64,000 nucleotides of DNA from NCBI GenBank assembly GCA_963851025.1, contig CAWKOA010000006.1, positions 434,001 to 498,000 on the forward strand. The letters are read 5' to 3'. This document shows positions 48,182 through 56,204 of this stretch, piece by piece. The position numbers and the translations under genes are program-made. The number at the start of each line of letters is the position of its first letter. Within the stretch, counting starts at the first letter, position 1. Source of the stretch: RYN-230 sp963851025 (GTDB lineage Bacteria > Actinomycetota > Actinomycetes > Streptosporangiales > Streptosporangiaceae). The notes beneath the pieces are model-generated. The model was not told the origin of the DNA, searched no databases, and saw only the letters and a program-made list of their open reading frames with translations.

Positions 48182-48655
48182 TCAGCTGGTGACCCGGACG
48201 GAGGCCTCCCCCACGGTCAGCTTCGTGCCGTGCTCGTCCTCGCACCAGACGTCCAGGCGGTAGAGGACGCCCTCATCCCCCAGGTCTTCCCGGGAGGCGA
48301 CGATCGCCCGGGGAGTGAGCACGGCGCCGACGATCACGGGCTTGATGTACTTGGTCCGCAGCGACCCCCGCGAAATGTAGTGCCGCCCGAAGTGCCCCGT
48401 CAGCAGCGCGGACAGCCAGTTGGTGGAGTGCATTCCGTCGGCGATGGCGGCCTCGAGGCCCTGCTGCCGGGCGTATTCGTGATCGGTGTGGATGTTGTGC
48501 TGGACCGGCTGCCGTTCCCCGGTGCCGCCCGCCAGCATGCCCATGCTGTACCAGCCGGTGCGTTCCATCGTCATGGCCCGCGGGACCCCGGTGAGCTCGG
48601 CGCCCGCGGTGAATTGCGGTGTCGGTGAACCGGTGGTGGTGCTGGTGGTCGTCAT
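48182..48655 (-). CDS. MaoC-like hotdog dehydratase
   Basis: The product is 157 residues. The hydratase-2-like motif lies around HTDHEYARQQGLEAAIADGM, with the downstream HYISRGSLRTKYIKPVIVGAVL block typical of MaoC/R-specific enoyl-CoA hydratases, although the catalytic D-x-x-x-H is relaxed. It overlaps the preceding MaoC-type gene by 4 bp (ATGA). The two adjacent half-size proteins probably form a heterodimeric hydratase, as seen for paired MaoC proteins in actinobacterial steroid and acyl-CoA degradation. It is the last gene of the CoA-pathway operon. Confidence 0.82.
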   Translation of the reverse strand: MTTTSTTTGSPTPQFTAGAELTGVPRAMTMERTGWYSMGMLAGGTGERQPVQHNIHTDHEYARQQGLEAAIADGMHSTNWLSALLTGHFGRHYISRGSLRTKYIKPVIVGAVLTPRAIVASREDLGDEGVLYRLDVWCEDEHGTKLTVGEASVRVTS

Positions 48656-49113
48656 GCCTCATCTGCCTTCCGGTAGCGGAGCAGGGTGCGGTCCCGGTAG
48701 GTGGTGACCAGGCGGCCATCCGCAGTCTCCACCCTGAGCTCGTACTGCAGGAACTCCCGGCCGCGCCGGACGTACTTGTCGATGATCCGGCCGCTCACCA
48801 CCAGTTCCTCGCCGACATACGCCGGACTGTGCTGCACGGCGTCGTATTCGTAGTGGATCCGGGCATCATTGGTCCGGATCCCGGACATCCGCCGCTCAGC
48901 GGTGCAGTTCGCCTCGAGCAGCCGCATCTTGTCGCTGTGGATCATCGTCGGCGGCCGTATCTGCCGGCCGAACTCGGGAGTGGCCGCGTAGTAGTACTCG
49001 GCCGGGTCCTCTACGCCGTGCGCGTACTCCGCGCACATGAAGCTGGTCAGCTCGTAGCGGATGGGCTGGAATACGTCGCCCACCTCAAGATCTGCGATGG
49101 TCTTGCCCAGCAT
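48652..49113 (-). CDS. MaoC-like dehydratase, N-terminal hotdog partner
   Basis: The product is 153 residues from an ATG with GGAGGAG. It begins TIADLEVGDVFQPIRYELT, then FGRQIRPPTMIHSDKMRLLE and VVSGRIIDKYVRRGREFLQYE, the pattern of the FAS1-like N-terminal MaoC hotdog (PF13452). It overlaps the CoA-transferase beta gene end by 29 bp and the next MaoC gene by 4 bp. It is likely the non-catalytic or co-catalytic half of an enoyl-CoA hydratase. Confidence 0.83.
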   Translation of the reverse strand: MLGKTIADLEVGDVFQPIRYELTSFMCAEYAHGVEDPAEYYYAATPEFGRQIRPPTMIHSDKMRLLEANCTAERRMSGIRTNDARIHYEYDAVQHSPAYVGEELVVSGRIIDKYVRRGREFLQYELRVETADGRLVTTYRDRTLLRYRKADEA

Positions 49114-49924
49114 TGGCTCCTCCTTTGGTGGCTTCCAGGTGGCGCAGGACGCTGAGCTCCTGCTCCGTCGGCTCCGCGGTCCGGGTCAGGGCGGGTGAGA
49201 TCTTCAGATCCCATCCGGTTTGCGCGGCGGCCTGGGCGGCCGAGACGCCCGGGTGTACCGCAGTCAGGGCCAGTTCGAAGGTCTCCGGATCCGGCTCCAG
49301 CACGCCCAGGTCGGTGATCACGACCTGCGGGCCCCCGCCACGCAGCCCCAGCGCCTCCCGGCTGCCGGGCCCGCGGCCGTGGCCAACTGAGGTCACGAAA
49401 TCCAGCTTCTCCACGAACACGCGCGGGTTCTGGCGGGTGATGATCATTACCTCGCGGCATGACGCGGCGATTTCCGGAGCGCCACCTGCGCCCGGTAGGC
49501 GCACGGCGGGACGGGCATAACTGTGGCCAATGACCGTGGTGTTGATATTGGCGTAGCGATCCAGCTGGGCCGCGGCCAGGAAGCCCACGTCGATCCGCAT
49601 CGGCTGCAGCCAGTAGTTGAATACCTCCGGCACGCTGACCACCATGTCCGCGGTGTCCGCGAGAATCCCGTCCCCAATCGAGAGCGGCACGAAGTCCGGC
49701 TTGGCGCCGAGGGCGCCCGATTCGTAGATCAGCGCGATGTCGGGGGCGTGGATGCGGCGGGCCAGGTTCGCGGCCATGCTCGGCAGGCCGATGCCCACGA
49801 ACACCGAGGCCCCGTCACGCAGCCGCCGCGCAGCCGTGATGGTCATGATCTCGTCGGTGGTCCAGCTCGGCGGGCCCTCCCCGGGGCTCGCCGCCGAGGG
49901 ACTGGCCGCGGCGGAGCTGGTCAC
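49085..49924 (-). CDS. Class I CoA-transferase, beta subunit
   Basis: The product is 279 residues from GTG 49924. The fold is recognised from MTITAARRLRDGASVFVGIGLPSMAANLARR, and the active-site region IYESGALGA carries the conserved glutamate that forms the CoA thioester. VVITDLGVLEPDPETFELALTAVHPGVS closes the domain (edges omitted). It is similar to GctB/IpdB/PcaJ-type subunits. Four-base overlap with the alpha subunit gene supports an alpha-beta complex that activates or ring-opens a carboxylic acid as its CoA ester. Confidence 0.88.
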   Translation of the reverse strand: MTSSAAASPSAASPGEGPPSWTTDEIMTITAARRLRDGASVFVGIGLPSMAANLARRIHAPDIALIYESGALGAKPDFVPLSIGDGILADTADMVVSVPEVFNYWLQPMRIDVGFLAAAQLDRYANINTTVIGHSYARPAVRLPGAGGAPEIAASCREVMIITRQNPRVFVEKLDFVTSVGHGRGPGSREALGLRGGGPQVVITDLGVLEPDPETFELALTAVHPGVSAAQAAAQTGWDLKISPALTRTAEPTEQELSVLRHLEATKGGANAGQDHRRS

Positions 49925-50739
49925 CGGCTCGCCCCGGCCGCCAGCACATGCTCAGCCATCCAGTCGGCAAAGCGCTGCCGGTCCCGGCTGATGGCGTCCC
50001 ACTGCGCGTAGAACACATTGTCCCGGACTGAATAGCCGTCGGTATAGGAAGGCCAGGAGCCACCCGGGCTCACCGCGACGTAGTCGACGGCCCAGTGCGG
50101 GAGGATGACCTGGCCGGCCCGGGGCTGGAATTCGTCCACTATCTCCTCCACTGTGATCAGGCTCTTGGCTGCGGCCAGCACCGTTTCCTTCTGCACGCCG
50201 GTCAGGCCCCACATCTGGACGTTGCCCCGGCGGTCGGCCCGCTGGGCGTGGATGATCCCGGCGTCCGGGTTCAGCGGCGGCACCGAGGCGACGAGTTCCC
50301 CGGTGAAGGGCGAGGCGATGGTCCGGATGGTCCCGGTCGTGCTGGCCAGGTCGGTGCCCGCGTAGCCGCGCAGGATCGCAAAAGGCAACCCGGAGGCGCC
50401 CGCCACATAGCGGTTGGCCATGCCCGCATGACTGTGTTCCTCGATCTCCAGCGGGCGTGGCCAGCCGCTCTCCACCGCGTCCCGGAACCGGTGCAGGCTG
50501 CCGACCCCGGGGTTGCCACCCCAGGAAAAGATCAGCTTGCTGGCCCGGCCCATCCCGATCAGCTGGTCGTACACGATGTCCGGGGTCATCCGGATGAGCG
50601 TCAGATCGCGCTTCCCCTGGCGGATGACCTCATGTGCTGCCGCGTAGGGGATCAGGTGGGTGAAGCCCTCCATCGCCACGCTGTCACCATCGCGGATGAC
50701 CTCGGCGACCGCCTCGGCGAGCGGTGCTATCCGTGCCAC
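49921..50739 (-). CDS. Class I CoA-transferase, alpha subunit
   Basis: The product is 272 residues from GTG 50739. Alpha-subunit features: VIRDGDSVAMEGFTHLIPYAAAHEVIRQGK minus edges, FSWGGNPGVGSLHRFRDAVE, EEHSHAGMANRYVAGASGLPF and DRRGNVQMWGL. It resembles GctA/IpdA rather than the acetate/acetoacetate type. It follows the FAH-family gene by 8 bp and overlaps the beta subunit. It should transfer CoA between an unidentified acid and a donor acyl-CoA, or act as a ring-opening hydrolase as IpdAB does. Confidence 0.88.
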   Translation of the reverse strand: MARIAPLAEAVAEVIRDGDSVAMEGFTHLIPYAAAHEVIRQGKRDLTLIRMTPDIVYDQLIGMGRASKLIFSWGGNPGVGSLHRFRDAVESGWPRPLEIEEHSHAGMANRYVAGASGLPFAILRGYAGTDLASTTGTIRTIASPFTGELVASVPPLNPDAGIIHAQRADRRGNVQMWGLTGVQKETVLAAAKSLITVEEIVDEFQPRAGQVILPHWAVDYVAVSPGGSWPSYTDGYSVRDNVFYAQWDAISRDRQRFADWMAEHVLAAGASR

Positions 50740-50747
50740 AACAGACC

Positions 50748-51791
50748 TCAGCCTCCTGCTCGGGGATCCGGCCCGGTCAGCGGGGCCGCACGCTTGGAGC
50801 CGGGAAGGTAACCGGCCGGGCCGCGCGGGCCGATGCGGTTACGTAGTGTCCCGACTCCGTCCACGGTCATCTCGACGACGTCACCTGCCGCCAGCACGCG
50901 GGCGTGCTCGAGGCCGCTCCCCCCGCCGACGGTGCCGCTGCCGAGGATGTCCCCGGGCCGGAGCGGTTCCGCCGCCGAGGCCCAGGCCACTAGTTCCGCG
51001 GCCGACCACAGGGCTGCAGACGCGTATCCCCGGGCCACCTGCCGCCCGTTGACGGCAGCGCTCATAGTGAGGCGGCTGAGGTCAAGTTCGTCGAGGGTGA
51101 CGACCCACGGGCCCAGGGCGGTGGCGAAGTCCTTGCCCTTGGCCGGGCCCAGCCGCGACCGCATCTCGGTGAACTGCATGTCCCGGGCACTGAAATCGGA
51201 CAGGACGGTAACCCCGAAGACATGAGCGAGCGCGGCGGACGGGTGGACATCGAGGCCGGCCGACCCGATCACCAGAGCGAACTCGAGCTCGTAGTCAAGG
51301 CTGGTGGCATAGTGCGGCCAGCGGACCTCGTCGTCCGGGCCGATGAGCGTGGCGGTCGAGCCCTTGTAGTAGGCAGGCAGCTCGTACAGCACATCCGGTG
51401 GCCGCCGGCCAGTCGGTGCGTAGGTGTTCCGCACATGCTCGTCGAAGCTCATGAAGTCGCGGTAACTCGGGGGGTCCACCGGGCAGCGCAGGCGCAGCTC
51501 GGCTGGATCTATCTCGGCATCCTCGGCGGGCTGGGCCAGCAGACGGTGCAGCCAGCCCAGGACCGCCGGCCCGCCGCTCAGCACCTGGGTCAGGCTGGCC
51601 GGGAAGGCGGCCGCGGCGAGCTGGCCTGCCCGCTCGGGGGTGGCTCCGCTGCGCCGCAGGTCGTTCTCTGCGGCGCGGGAGACGTTCACGGGTGGGCCGT
51701 CGCCGGCCACGCCGACCAGCCGGGGGACGCCGCGGGGGTCGCCGCGCAGGTGTCCGAGGCCAAGACGCACCGGCAGCCCCTTCTGGATCAT
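50748..51791 (-). CDS. Fumarylacetoacetate hydrolase (FAH) family protein
   Basis: The product is 347 residues from ATG 51791; a GTG at 51890 overlapping the upstream stop is possible, but the extra 33 residues look non-coding and A/T rich. The C-terminal FAH domain (about 110-330) contains the metal ligands in SLDYELEFALVIG and the SDFSARDMQFTE motif, then GKDFATALGPWVV and GDILGSGTVGGGSG. The family hydrolyses C-C bonds of beta-diketo or 2-hydroxy-diene acids, or decarboxylates or hydrates them, with Mg or Mn. It lies inside the CoA-transferase operon, implying ring-fission or keto-acid chemistry. Confidence 0.88.
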   Translation of the reverse strand: MIQKGLPVRLGLGHLRGDPRGVPRLVGVAGDGPPVNVSRAAENDLRRSGATPERAGQLAAAAFPASLTQVLSGGPAVLGWLHRLLAQPAEDAEIDPAELRLRCPVDPPSYRDFMSFDEHVRNTYAPTGRRPPDVLYELPAYYKGSTATLIGPDDEVRWPHYATSLDYELEFALVIGSAGLDVHPSAALAHVFGVTVLSDFSARDMQFTEMRSRLGPAKGKDFATALGPWVVTLDELDLSRLTMSAAVNGRQVARGYASAALWSAAELVAWASAAEPLRPGDILGSGTVGGGSGLEHARVLAAGDVVEMTVDGVGTLRNRIGPRGPAGYLPGSKRAAPLTGPDPRAGG

Positions 51792-51826
51792 GGTGACGGC
51801 GGAGGAACCAGGAAGACCCTGTGTCC

Positions 51827-51851
51827 CTATCGTAACATTCCAGTGCGATAG
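51827..51851. promoter_or_regulatory. Palindrome CTATCG-N13-CGATAG upstream of the FAH gene
   Basis: Perfect six-base arms with a 13-bp spacer in a conspicuously A/T-rich island (about 51800-51890) between two minus-strand genes. It is placed to act as an operator or internal promoter for the FAH/CoA-transferase/MaoC segment. Confidence 0.4.
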
Positions 51852-51886
51852 ATGAACATGTGTGCGTATAGAGTTCATTTTCATGA

Positions 51887-54406
51887 TCACTGGTTGGCTG
51901 ACTCCGCCCGCGACGTGGCTCGCGACGTGGCGGGAACATCGGTGACGACCCGCCGCTCGCGCAGCGACTCGATCTCCCCGGCGGACAGTCCCAGCTCAGC
52001 CAGGATCTCGTCGTTGTGCTCACCGAACAGGGGCGCCGGCCGCCGGATGCCCAGGTCGAACCCGTCGATATGCAGCGGGAGACCCTGCTGCCGGTGGCGC
52101 CCCACAGCCGGATGGTCGATCTCGCGAACCAGCCCGCGCCGCCGCAAGAACTCGCTCGCGTGCAGGTCGCGGGCGCTCAGCACGGCGCTGGCCGGCACCC
52201 CCGCCGCCCGCAGCCGGACCGCGAGCGCGTCCTTGCCGCAGGCCGATGTGCGGGCGGTGATGAGCGCGTCGAGCTCACCGGCTCGCGCCCGCCGGGCCGG
52301 GAGCGAGGCAAACCGGGGGTCGGCGTGCAGTGCACCGAGCCGCAGGGCCGCACAGAGCCGCCGGAACTGGTCATCGTCGTAGGCCGCGATGGCGATCCAT
52401 TCGTCCTGCCCCGCGCACCGGTAGGCGTCGTGCGGCGCGGCCTCCGCGATGCGGTTTCCGTCCGGCTCCGGGTCCCGGCCGCTGACCGTGGCCGCGATGA
52501 TCAGTTCGCCGATCCAGTGCATGGCGGCCTCGGTCTGGGCCAGCTCGACATGCTGGCCTATCCCGCTGCGCCCGCGGGCGAACAGGGCGGTGACGACCGC
52601 GGCCGCGCCGTGCAGGCCCCCGATGGGGTCGAGGTAGGCGGGGCCGGTGGTCACCGGCTTGCCATCGCCGTAGCCGATGGTCCCGGCCATCCCGCACATC
52701 AGCTCCATGCTCGGGCCGTAGGCGACGTAACTGCTGATCGGGCCGCCCTGCCCGTAGGCCGGCATCTCGACCAGGATCGCCGCTGGGGCCACCTGGCTGA
52801 CCTCGGCCCAGCCCAGGCCCATCCGGTCCAGCGTGCCGACGCTGAAGTTGGCCATCACGACGTCGGCGCCGGCGATCAGCCGCCGGGCGACATCCCGGCC
52901 CGCGCTGCTCTTCAGGTCGAGGACCAGCGAGCGCTTGTCGTGATTCTGGGTGTTGAACTGGAAGTGCCGGTCGTAGGGGCGGTCACCAGGGGTGAAGTCC
53001 GGATAGCGGTCCGGCGGGCCGCCGGCCGCCGCGCCGCGCCAGTCGTCCAGCCGGGCCGGGCCCTCGATCTTGACCACGTCGGCGCCAAGCGCCGCCAGGA
53101 CCCTGGTCGCCATGGGCCCGGCCCACGCGCTGGTCAGGTCAATGATCCGCACTCCCTCGAGCGGACGTCCCTCTGCGGGACTGGCCCCTGGCGGGCGGGC
53201 CACCGGCGGGCGGGCCACCGGCCGGGACGCGGGTTCCGGCCGCGGGTGGCTGGCCGGCAGCTGCTGCCACTCGGCGACGACGGCACCGGGTGAGCCGGCG
53301 GCCATGATCCCGGGGCCGTACGGGTATTCCTGCGGGGTCTGCGAGAACCGGAACATGGGACCCAGGCGGGGGGGCTCATCGCCGGTCCGCGGCGGCCACC
53401 AGTGGCGCGCCCGCAGCTGGGGGAACTCCCAGAGCTCGGTCAGCCGGACCGAGCGGGAGATCACGGCCTTGGCCCGCTGCCCCGCGGCGACCAGGTCCCC
53501 GGCCGCCCGGGTGGCGGTGCGCGCTTCCAGCTCGTGCTCGAACTCGGCCCAGTGGTCCGCCCGGGCGGCCAGCGCTGACCACCGCGGGTCCTCGATCAGA
53601 TCCTCCAGGCCGAGGCTGCGACAGGTGCTGGCCCAGCGCCGGTCATCGACGAACGCGCCGAGCCATCCGTCGGCGGTGCGGACGATAGTGCGCTGCGTCT
53701 CCCTGGCGTCGCGGCCCAGGACACTGCCGTTGTAGCTGTACTGGGTGATGCGGTTGAAGGCGAGGCTGGCGGCGACCTCGGCGACGCTGACGTCCACTAC
53801 ATGCTCTGCGGTACTGCCGCTGAGCAGTACCGCGACCGCCTCGAGGTACCCGACCACGCCGGCGGCGTAGGACGCGCGGTGCCCGACGCCGTACAGGGGT
53901 GGCCGGCCCGGGCCGCCATTCTCATACATGGTCCCCGAGATGGCCTGGAAGATCAGTTCCCCGGCGGGCTGCCCGGCCCACTCATCAGCGGCGCCGAACG
54001 GTGTTACCTGGACGACCACGGGGCGCCAGCGGCCGGCCGGGAGCCCCGGGGCGCAGCCACGCCGCAGCCCGGGGACGCTGGTTTCTTCTCCCGCCACGAC
54101 CACGTCCGCCTGCGCGGCCAGGCCGGCCAGGTCCGGCGAGCCACGCTCGGCGCGCAGCACGCGCTTCCCCGTGTTCAGGTGCCGGAACAGGTACGACTCA
54201 CCTGGGCGCCCGTCCGGGCCCGGGGGGCCGAAGGGCCCGAGCCGCCGTAGCCGGGAACCCTCCGGCTGTTCCGCGAGCACGACCGACGCTCCGTTGTCCG
54301 CGAACAGGCGGGCGCAGAACTGCCCCGCCACCGAGTCGGAAAGGTCCAGCACGGCCAGGCCCTCGAGGGCGGCAGGCGCCCGGCCGGCGGCAGGCGCGGG
54401 GGTCAT
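51887..54406 (-). CDS. Tandem-fused class III (CaiB/BaiF) CoA-transferase
   Basis: The product is 839 residues from ATG 54406, about twice the family length. Domain 1 (about 12-395): LEGLAVLDLSDSVAGQFCARLFADNGASVV and GPFGP, LFRHLNTGKR. Domain 2 (about 420-830): GVRIIDLTSAWAGPMATRVLAALGADVVKIE, NHDKRSLVLDLKS, VVMANFSVGTLDRMGLGW. The catalytic Asp position reads GPAYLDPIGGLHG in domain 2 but YGVGHRASYAAG in domain 1, so only the second domain looks catalytically competent. The stop of the upstream cyclase gene overlaps the start by 4 bp. It activates an acid as a CoA thioester. Confidence 0.88.
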   Translation of the reverse strand: MTPAPAAGRAPAALEGLAVLDLSDSVAGQFCARLFADNGASVVLAEQPEGSRLRRLGPFGPPGPDGRPGESYLFRHLNTGKRVLRAERGSPDLAGLAAQADVVVAGEETSVPGLRRGCAPGLPAGRWRPVVVQVTPFGAADEWAGQPAGELIFQAISGTMYENGGPGRPPLYGVGHRASYAAGVVGYLEAVAVLLSGSTAEHVVDVSVAEVAASLAFNRITQYSYNGSVLGRDARETQRTIVRTADGWLGAFVDDRRWASTCRSLGLEDLIEDPRWSALAARADHWAEFEHELEARTATRAAGDLVAAGQRAKAVISRSVRLTELWEFPQLRARHWWPPRTGDEPPRLGPMFRFSQTPQEYPYGPGIMAAGSPGAVVAEWQQLPASHPRPEPASRPVARPPVARPPGASPAEGRPLEGVRIIDLTSAWAGPMATRVLAALGADVVKIEGPARLDDWRGAAAGGPPDRYPDFTPGDRPYDRHFQFNTQNHDKRSLVLDLKSSAGRDVARRLIAGADVVMANFSVGTLDRMGLGWAEVSQVAPAAILVEMPAYGQGGPISSYVAYGPSMELMCGMAGTIGYGDGKPVTTGPAYLDPIGGLHGAAAVVTALFARGRSGIGQHVELAQTEAAMHWIGELIIAATVSGRDPEPDGNRIAEAAPHDAYRCAGQDEWIAIAAYDDDQFRRLCAALRLGALHADPRFASLPARRARAGELDALITARTSACGKDALAVRLRAAGVPASAVLSARDLHASEFLRRRGLVREIDHPAVGRHRQQGLPLHIDGFDLGIRRPAPLFGEHNDEILAELGLSAGEIESLRERRVVTDVPATSRATSRAESANQ

Positions 54407-55284
54407 GCGCCCTGGGCGGCGCCGGCGTCGGCGGGAAATCCGGCTGGCCGCCCGACCAGGGCGAGCGGCCGGGCCAGCCCGCCGGTCGCCCCGACGACCG
54501 GAAGACCGGCCGCCACGAGCAAGAACTCGGCGGAGCCGGCGGCGGCCAGCTGCTCGAGGTTCAGGGTCTCGATGATGTAGACGCCGTGGTCGACGATGAT
54601 GACCTTGTGTACCGGCAGGCCCCGGGGGCCCGCGGCCGGGGTCAGCCGCTCGAACGCGATCGTGTCTGACCCGACGGCCACCGGGCGGTGCCCGATCAGC
54701 CACCGGGCTGCTTCCTCGCCAGGCCCGGGTGTGCCTGTGCTGTCACCCTCGAACGCGGCCCGGTCTCCCCACAGCGCGCCCCAGCCAGTGCGGATCAGCA
54801 GGACGTCGCCGGGCCGCGGGACCAGCCCGGTCCGGTCCAGGGCGGCCTGCAGGTCCCCGGCCCCGATCTCCTCCTCCGGGGGCCAGGCCGCGCCGCCCCG
54901 GTCCGCCGCGACATCCAGCAGGATCCCGCGCCGCACCAGCGGCGGGATCGTCTCCGCCCCGAGCTGCCGGAACCGGCCCCCGCACTCCATCTGCCGTGCA
55001 TCCAGCCCGCCGTGCAGCAGGCCGCCGAACGAGATGTGCGCCAGCGCGTCGATGTGCGTGCCCACGTGGCAGCCGGTGAAGAGCACCTCGTTGGCCCCGG
55101 ACGAGCCATCGGCCCGCATCAGGTCACCGTGCCTGCGGCTGAGCGTCATCCGGAACTGAGGGTGGTCAGCCGCCTGGGGCATGCCCGTCTCGAGCGGGCG
55201 GCCCAGATCGTAGACGGTGATCCCCCGGTGCAGCACGTCCAGCAGTGGGTCGGTGGTCAGGTCGTTCATCTCCTGCATCGGCAT
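54403..55284 (-). CDS. Cyclase-family metal-dependent hydrolase (PF04199)
   Basis: The product is 293 residues from ATG 55284. The family motif H-x-G-T-H-x-D reads GCHVGTHIDALAHISFGGLL with three metal ligands. DVLLIRTGWGALWGD, ARWLIGHRPVAVGSDTIAFE and the later PVHKVIIVDHGVYIIETLNLEQL complete the kynurenine-formamidase-like swivel fold. Relatives hydrolyse formamides, cyclic amides or lactone-like substrates with Mn or Zn. It follows the metallo-beta-lactamase gene by 7 bp and overlaps the CoA-transferase start. Confidence 0.88.
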   Translation of the reverse strand: MPMQEMNDLTTDPLLDVLHRGITVYDLGRPLETGMPQAADHPQFRMTLSRRHGDLMRADGSSGANEVLFTGCHVGTHIDALAHISFGGLLHGGLDARQMECGGRFRQLGAETIPPLVRRGILLDVAADRGGAAWPPEEEIGAGDLQAALDRTGLVPRPGDVLLIRTGWGALWGDRAAFEGDSTGTPGPGEEAARWLIGHRPVAVGSDTIAFERLTPAAGPRGLPVHKVIIVDHGVYIIETLNLEQLAAAGSAEFLLVAAGLPVVGATGGLARPLALVGRPAGFPADAGAAQGA

Positions 55285-55291
55285 GATGCGC

Positions 55292-56086
55292 TCAGCAGCC
55301 ACAGACGACAACGGGCACGTCGGCGGCCGGGACAACGGGATAGCCGCTGGTCATGAAGCTGCGCAGGCGAGGATCATGGGCCATCAGCACACGGTCGGCC
55401 CGCTGCCTGATCAGCTCGATCGAACGCATGGCCTCGGGCAGGGAACTGACGAGGCTTCCCGGTTTGCCCTGCGTGAAGTTCTCTTCGATGTTCACGGCAT
55501 CACCCGCGATGCACAGCCGGCCTTCGCTGGTGTCGACCAGGACAGACTGGTGCCCGGCCGAGTGCCCGGGCGTGGGAATGACCGAGATTCCGGCGGCCAC
55601 CTGGTACTCGCCGTTCACGAGCGTATATCGCGACTCGTCGAGGGGAGGGAGCAGCCATTCCCCTGGCGCGTAAAGCCGGGCCTGTTCCGGATTCGGGTGC
55701 CGCGCCCAGTCCCATTCGGCCTTGGCCACGACGAACTGGGCATTCGGGAACGAGGCATTGTGGCCGCAGTGGTCGAAGTGCAGATGGGTGTTGACGACGA
55801 TGTCGATGTCCGCGCAGGTCCAGCCGAGGACGTCGAGGACCCCGGCGGGCGTCTCCTGGGCCGCCTGGGTGCACGGGGCCAGGGTCTGGCTCACGGTCAC
55901 GGGATCCCTGATGCCGGTGTCCACGAGGACGCGCAGGCCGCCGCCTTCGATCACGGCGCCCCAGACCGGGCTGTCTATGAGGGTCCCGGGCGATCTGCCG
56001 TGCAGCTGAGTCGTCCAGTCGACGGCCAGGCTGCCGAAGCCTACGGTGGTGACGCGGTAGTCCGGCCCCGGCTCGGTTGGCGGCAT
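55292..56086 (-). CDS. Metallo-beta-lactamase-fold hydrolase (AHL-lactonase-like)
   Basis: The product is 264 residues from ATG 56086 with AAAGGAA; an ATG at 56119 is also possible. The dinuclear zinc motif reads NTHLHFDHCGHN, with further ligands in PTPGHSAGHQSVL and GDAVNIEEN and the late MAHDPRL. This is the N-acyl-homoserine-lactonase-like branch, whose members hydrolyse lactones or other esters. It is the first gene after the hairpin at 56154-56190. Here, with cyclase, FAH and CoA-transferases, a catabolic lactonase role is more likely than quorum quenching. Confidence 0.87.
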   Translation of the reverse strand: MPPTEPGPDYRVTTVGFGSLAVDWTTQLHGRSPGTLIDSPVWGAVIEGGGLRVLVDTGIRDPVTVSQTLAPCTQAAQETPAGVLDVLGWTCADIDIVVNTHLHFDHCGHNASFPNAQFVVAKAEWDWARHPNPEQARLYAPGEWLLPPLDESRYTLVNGEYQVAAGISVIPTPGHSAGHQSVLVDTSEGRLCIAGDAVNIEENFTQGKPGSLVSSLPEAMRSIELIRQRADRVLMAHDPRLRSFMTSGYPVVPAADVPVVVCGC

Positions 56087-56153
56087 GTGCACGGTTCCTT
56101 TCTGGGTGTGCGGATTCATCGGGCCCTCTGACCTGCTGGGCCTGCCAGAACGG

Positions 56154-56190
56154 CCTGCCTGCCCGCGGCGGGGGTCCGCGGGCAGGCAGG
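56154..56190 (-). terminator. 15-bp perfect stem-loop between the transporter and degradation genes
   Basis: CCTGCCTGCCCGCGG (56154-56168) and its exact complement (56176-56190) enclose a 7-nt loop. It lies 15 bp after the stop of the binding-protein gene in the minus direction, separating two transcription units. Confidence 0.75.
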
Positions 56191-56204
56191 GCTCACCGCT
56201 GGGG

